Positions 5,282-7,354 of a stretch of 7,354 bases of DNA are shown piece after piece; the stretch's first letter is position 1; each line of letters begins with the position of its first letter. The notes beneath the pieces were generated by a model, which saw nothing but the letters and a program-made list of their open reading frames with translations, was not told the origin of the DNA and ran no database searches. This DNA is from Rhodospirillales bacterium. GTDB lineage: Bacteria; Pseudomonadota; Alphaproteobacteria; QKFK01; SZUA-500. The position numbers were made by a program, and so were the translations under genes. The stretch lies in assembly GCA_003252195.1 (NCBI GenBank), contig QKFK01000244.1:1-7354 (forward strand), read 5' to 3'.

Positions 5282-6253
5282 TTATTTTGATGTTAGAGAG
5301 AATTCAATCCTACGATTTAGCTTAAGTTTATCTGGGTCTTCACCATCATATATGGGTGAAAACTCGCCAAACCCTGTAGCTGTTAGGTGATATGGCGAAA
5401 CCCCTTGTGATATCAGAAACTCAACAACATTAACGGCTCTAGCGGTGGAAAGCTCCCAGTTAGAGCTATAAGATGAGTTGTTTATAGGGAGTTTATCAGT
5501 ATGTCCATCGACTCGTAATATCCAATTTACAGAAGGAGGTATTTTATCTGATATCGCTTTAACTTGGTTTGCCAATGAAACCAATTTATTTTTCCCCTCT
5601 TCTGATATTTCGGAAGAGCCACTTTTGAACAGTAATTCAGACTGAAAAGCAAAATGATCGCCTTTCGCTTTCAATTCATCATGAGAATCGATAATTTTTC
5701 CTATATTTTCTAAAAATTCAGAGCGATATTTTTGTAATTCTGAAACTTTTGTGGCTAATGCTCTGTTTAATCTTTTGCCAATGGCTATTATCTGAGCTTT
5801 TTGTTCTTCGTTATATTTATCACTAGCGTCCATAGCTATTGATAAGGCTGTAAACTCTTTGCGAATTTCTTCAAGTTGAACATATAAGGCCTCGCTATCA
5901 GGGCATGCTTTGTTTGTTGAGGCTAATTTACATGAATTTAGAGAGCTTTGATATTTAGCTATATTGGTATTTGCATCTTCAATTTTTTTATCATACTCAC
6001 TTCTTGCTAAAATCAATTGCTCTTTTAATGATGAGTTTTCAGTTTCTTTGAATGATAAATCCTGTGATAAAGAACGGATTTTGTTGTTTAATAAATTAAG
6101 CTCTTTATCTTGTCCTTTGATATCTTGACCCATAAAAAACTGCGCTAATATAAAAATAATTAGCATAAATAGCATAACCATAATAAGGCTAGATAGGGCA
6201 TCTACAAACCCTGGCCATGCATTTACTTCTTTGTTTTTTCTGCGAGATTTCAT
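5282..6253 (-). CDS. MotB-like OmpA-domain stator protein
   Basis: This is the likely cell-wall-anchored partner of the channel protein encoded just upstream. The 323 residues have a basic cytoplasmic start (1-9), a single membrane helix at about 19-41, a helical, coiled-coil-prone periplasmic stalk (about 48-200, with Cys109 and Cys117 that could form a disulfide), and a C-terminal OmpA domain (about 203-323). Asp18, in WPGFVDALSSL just before the helix, lies where MotB and ExbD carry their proton-binding Asp. The OmpA domain shows RVDGHTD (247-253), NWELSTARA (265-273) and LNRRIEF (312-318), the pattern of peptidoglycan-binding members. The ATG overlaps the stop of the upstream gene as ATGA and has no clear Shine-Dalgarno, so translation is probably coupled. 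It is not flagellar MotB by context, since no flagellar gene is in the window. Family assignment is firm; the motor role is inference. Confidence 0.93.
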   Translation of the reverse strand: MKSRRKNKEVNAWPGFVDALSSLIMVMLFMLIIFILAQFFMGQDIKGQDKELNLLNNKIRSLSQDLSFKETENSSLKEQLILARSEYDKKIEDANTNIAKYQSSLNSCKLASTNKACPDSEALYVQLEEIRKEFTALSIAMDASDKYNEEQKAQIIAIGKRLNRALATKVSELQKYRSEFLENIGKIIDSHDELKAKGDHFAFQSELLFKSGSSEISEEGKNKLVSLANQVKAISDKIPPSVNWILRVDGHTDKLPINNSSYSSNWELSTARAVNVVEFLISQGVSPYHLTATGFGEFSPIYDGEDPDKLKLNRRIEFSLTSK

Positions 6254-7314
6254 TTGTTTAGGGCTTTAATATTGGCATTTATGCCTCTTCCGAGTAATTT
6301 AATTTCTTCGGTTATTTCAGATAAAATAAGCTTGTCATTTTCTGCTGCAAGCTTTGAACTTGCTTCAATCAGCTTATGGATTTTTTCGCCATAGATAGCA
6401 TATTTGTTTATATGTTCTAGGCTGTCTGCTGTGAATATAGCTGCCTTTTGAATGGTTGAGAATTTAGATGAAATCTCCATTAAGCAACGATTTAATGTTT
6501 TAGAGGCCTCATCGCTTGCTTCTGTTTTATCGTTTAGCTCTTCAAGTTTCTTGAGCATGCCTTCAAAAAGGGATATTACATACGCATCTGCATAGCCAGA
6601 TCCTTCTTCTGAAAAGTCTTTGTGGCGATATGTAATGCCTGTTAACCAGTCATCAAGCTCATTATAAAACAAGTTTTGAGCTTGGCTTGCTTGTAAGTCT
6701 AAAAAGCCAAGAACTAAAGATCCTGATAAACCAAGCAATGAAGATGAAAAGGCTGTCCCCATTCCAGATAATGGAGCTTTAAGACTTTCTTTTAGCTGGC
6801 TAAATAATATAGAGCCACTTGCTCCATCTACATTCATAGAAGATATAACATCACCAACAGAGGCTACTGTTTGCATTAGGCCCCAGAATGTTCCTAATAA
6901 TCCTAAGAATATGCATATACCACTAAAATATTTAGAGATGTCTTTAGCTTCTTCTAGCCTTGAATCTACACTATCAAGCAATGTTCTAGCAGACATTGGT
7001 GATATTCTAAATGTTGCAGAAGTTGGATGATCTTTCACCATCTTTGCAAGAGGGGATAATAAAATAGGGTGAGATGCTGAAACCTCAGCTCGGTTCTCTT
7101 TAAAGCGCTCTATCCAAGCAACCTCAGGCTTTAATAAAAATACTTGGCGGAAGTTTAAGCTTATTCCAATAATGATAACCGCAAATATAAGCCCATTAAG
7201 CACGGGTGATGTCATGTAAATGGTTTTAAGCGCAGGCAAAATAATTAAAACAGCACTAATAACACATAGTAAGAACAGGAACATTCTTCTTAAGTAACGC
7301 CCAGTATTTACCAT
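6250..7314 (-). CDS. MotA/TolQ/ExbB-type proton channel protein
   Basis: This is the probable channel half of an ion-driven motor in the cytoplasmic membrane. The 354 residues have four membrane helices, at about 11-33, 37-57, 129-150 and 182-206, with a 70-residue cytoplasmic loop between the second and third. The third helix holds FLGLLGTFWGLMQTV, the GLLGTxxGL signature of the TolQ/ExbB family, and the fourth (GMGTAFSSSLLGLSGSLVLGF) has the small-residue pattern that lines the channel. Residues 210-354 form a long helical, charged cytoplasmic tail, larger than in ExbB or TolQ. The next gene overlaps by four bases and encodes the MotB/OmpA partner. The ATG at 7314 has GAGG (7329-7326) 11 bases upstream, a rather long spacing. 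The four-helix layout argues for the MotA-like arrangement rather than three-helix ExbB/TolQ. What it powers is unknown. Confidence 0.92.
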   Translation of the reverse strand: MVNTGRYLRRMFLFLLCVISAVLIILPALKTIYMTSPVLNGLIFAVIIIGISLNFRQVFLLKPEVAWIERFKENRAEVSASHPILLSPLAKMVKDHPTSATFRISPMSARTLLDSVDSRLEEAKDISKYFSGICIFLGLLGTFWGLMQTVASVGDVISSMNVDGASGSILFSQLKESLKAPLSGMGTAFSSSLLGLSGSLVLGFLDLQASQAQNLFYNELDDWLTGITYRHKDFSEEGSGYADAYVISLFEGMLKKLEELNDKTEASDEASKTLNRCLMEISSKFSTIQKAAIFTADSLEHINKYAIYGEKIHKLIEASSKLAAENDKLILSEITEEIKLLGRGINANIKALNK

Positions 7315-7354
7315 GATTAGAATTACCTCGCGATAATAGTGAGAGATAATTGAT
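7315..7354 (-). promoter_or_regulatory. Leader and Shine-Dalgarno of the motor operon
   Basis: The last 40 bases hold GAGG (7329-7326) for the channel gene and a TATTAT (7338-7333) that could be a -10 box, but the -35 position is at or beyond the window edge. Whether the operon begins here or continues upstream cannot be told. Confidence 0.3.

Noticed and set aside
5282..7314. Zorya-type phage-defence system
   Set aside because: The channel and OmpA-domain pair is superficially similar to ZorA/ZorB, but no helicase or nuclease gene accompanies it; the next gene is rpmE, a housekeeping setting.

Overview
The window reads as a piece of an AT-rich alphaproteobacterial chromosome. The evidence is a cysteine-free bL31 of the alphaproteobacterial type, a heat-shock promoter with the CTTG-N18-YTATNT layout of alphaproteobacterial sigma-32, and a ROSE-like RNA thermometer on an Hsp20 gene. 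The genus cannot be told from the sequence. All seven genes lie on the minus strand, so transcription runs from the right edge to the left. No tRNA, rRNA, insertion sequence, prophage gene or CRISPR array was seen.

Right part (5282-7354): a two-gene operon with a 4-base ATGA overlap. It encodes a four-helix MotA/TolQ/ExbB-type channel protein with a long cytoplasmic tail, and a MotB-like partner with one membrane helix, a long periplasmic helical stalk and a C-terminal OmpA peptidoglycan-binding domain. Together they look like a non-flagellar, proton-driven, cell-wall-anchored motor. Next comes rpmE (bL31, 4930-5154), which has its own promoter, a leader with two mutually exclusive stems, and a strong terminator.

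Middle (2910-4808): a 632-residue membrane-bound class III adenylate cyclase. It has a small N-terminal module, two membrane helices, a long charged linker, a helical region of unknown role and a C-terminal catalytic domain. Its ATP-selecting Lys and Asp and both metal Asp residues are present, but Gln replaces the usual transition-state Asn. Then comes an Hsp20 gene (2309-2764) with a complete heat-shock control unit: a sigma-32-type promoter, a leader of about 92 nt with three hairpins whose last one sequesters the Shine-Dalgarno sequence with a bulged G, and a terminator.

Left part (69-2191): two tandem paralogous genes of 330 and 331 codons for acidic, Ser/Thr/Asp-rich beta-type proteins that I cannot assign to a named family. 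Each carries two copies of a motif GGPLxxDxxxYLxxAGI inside what looks like a PPC-like beta-sandwich, and neither has a signal peptide. They are the least explained part of the window. The most concrete regulatory finding is the Hsp20 thermometer, and the most novel coding element is the paralog pair.
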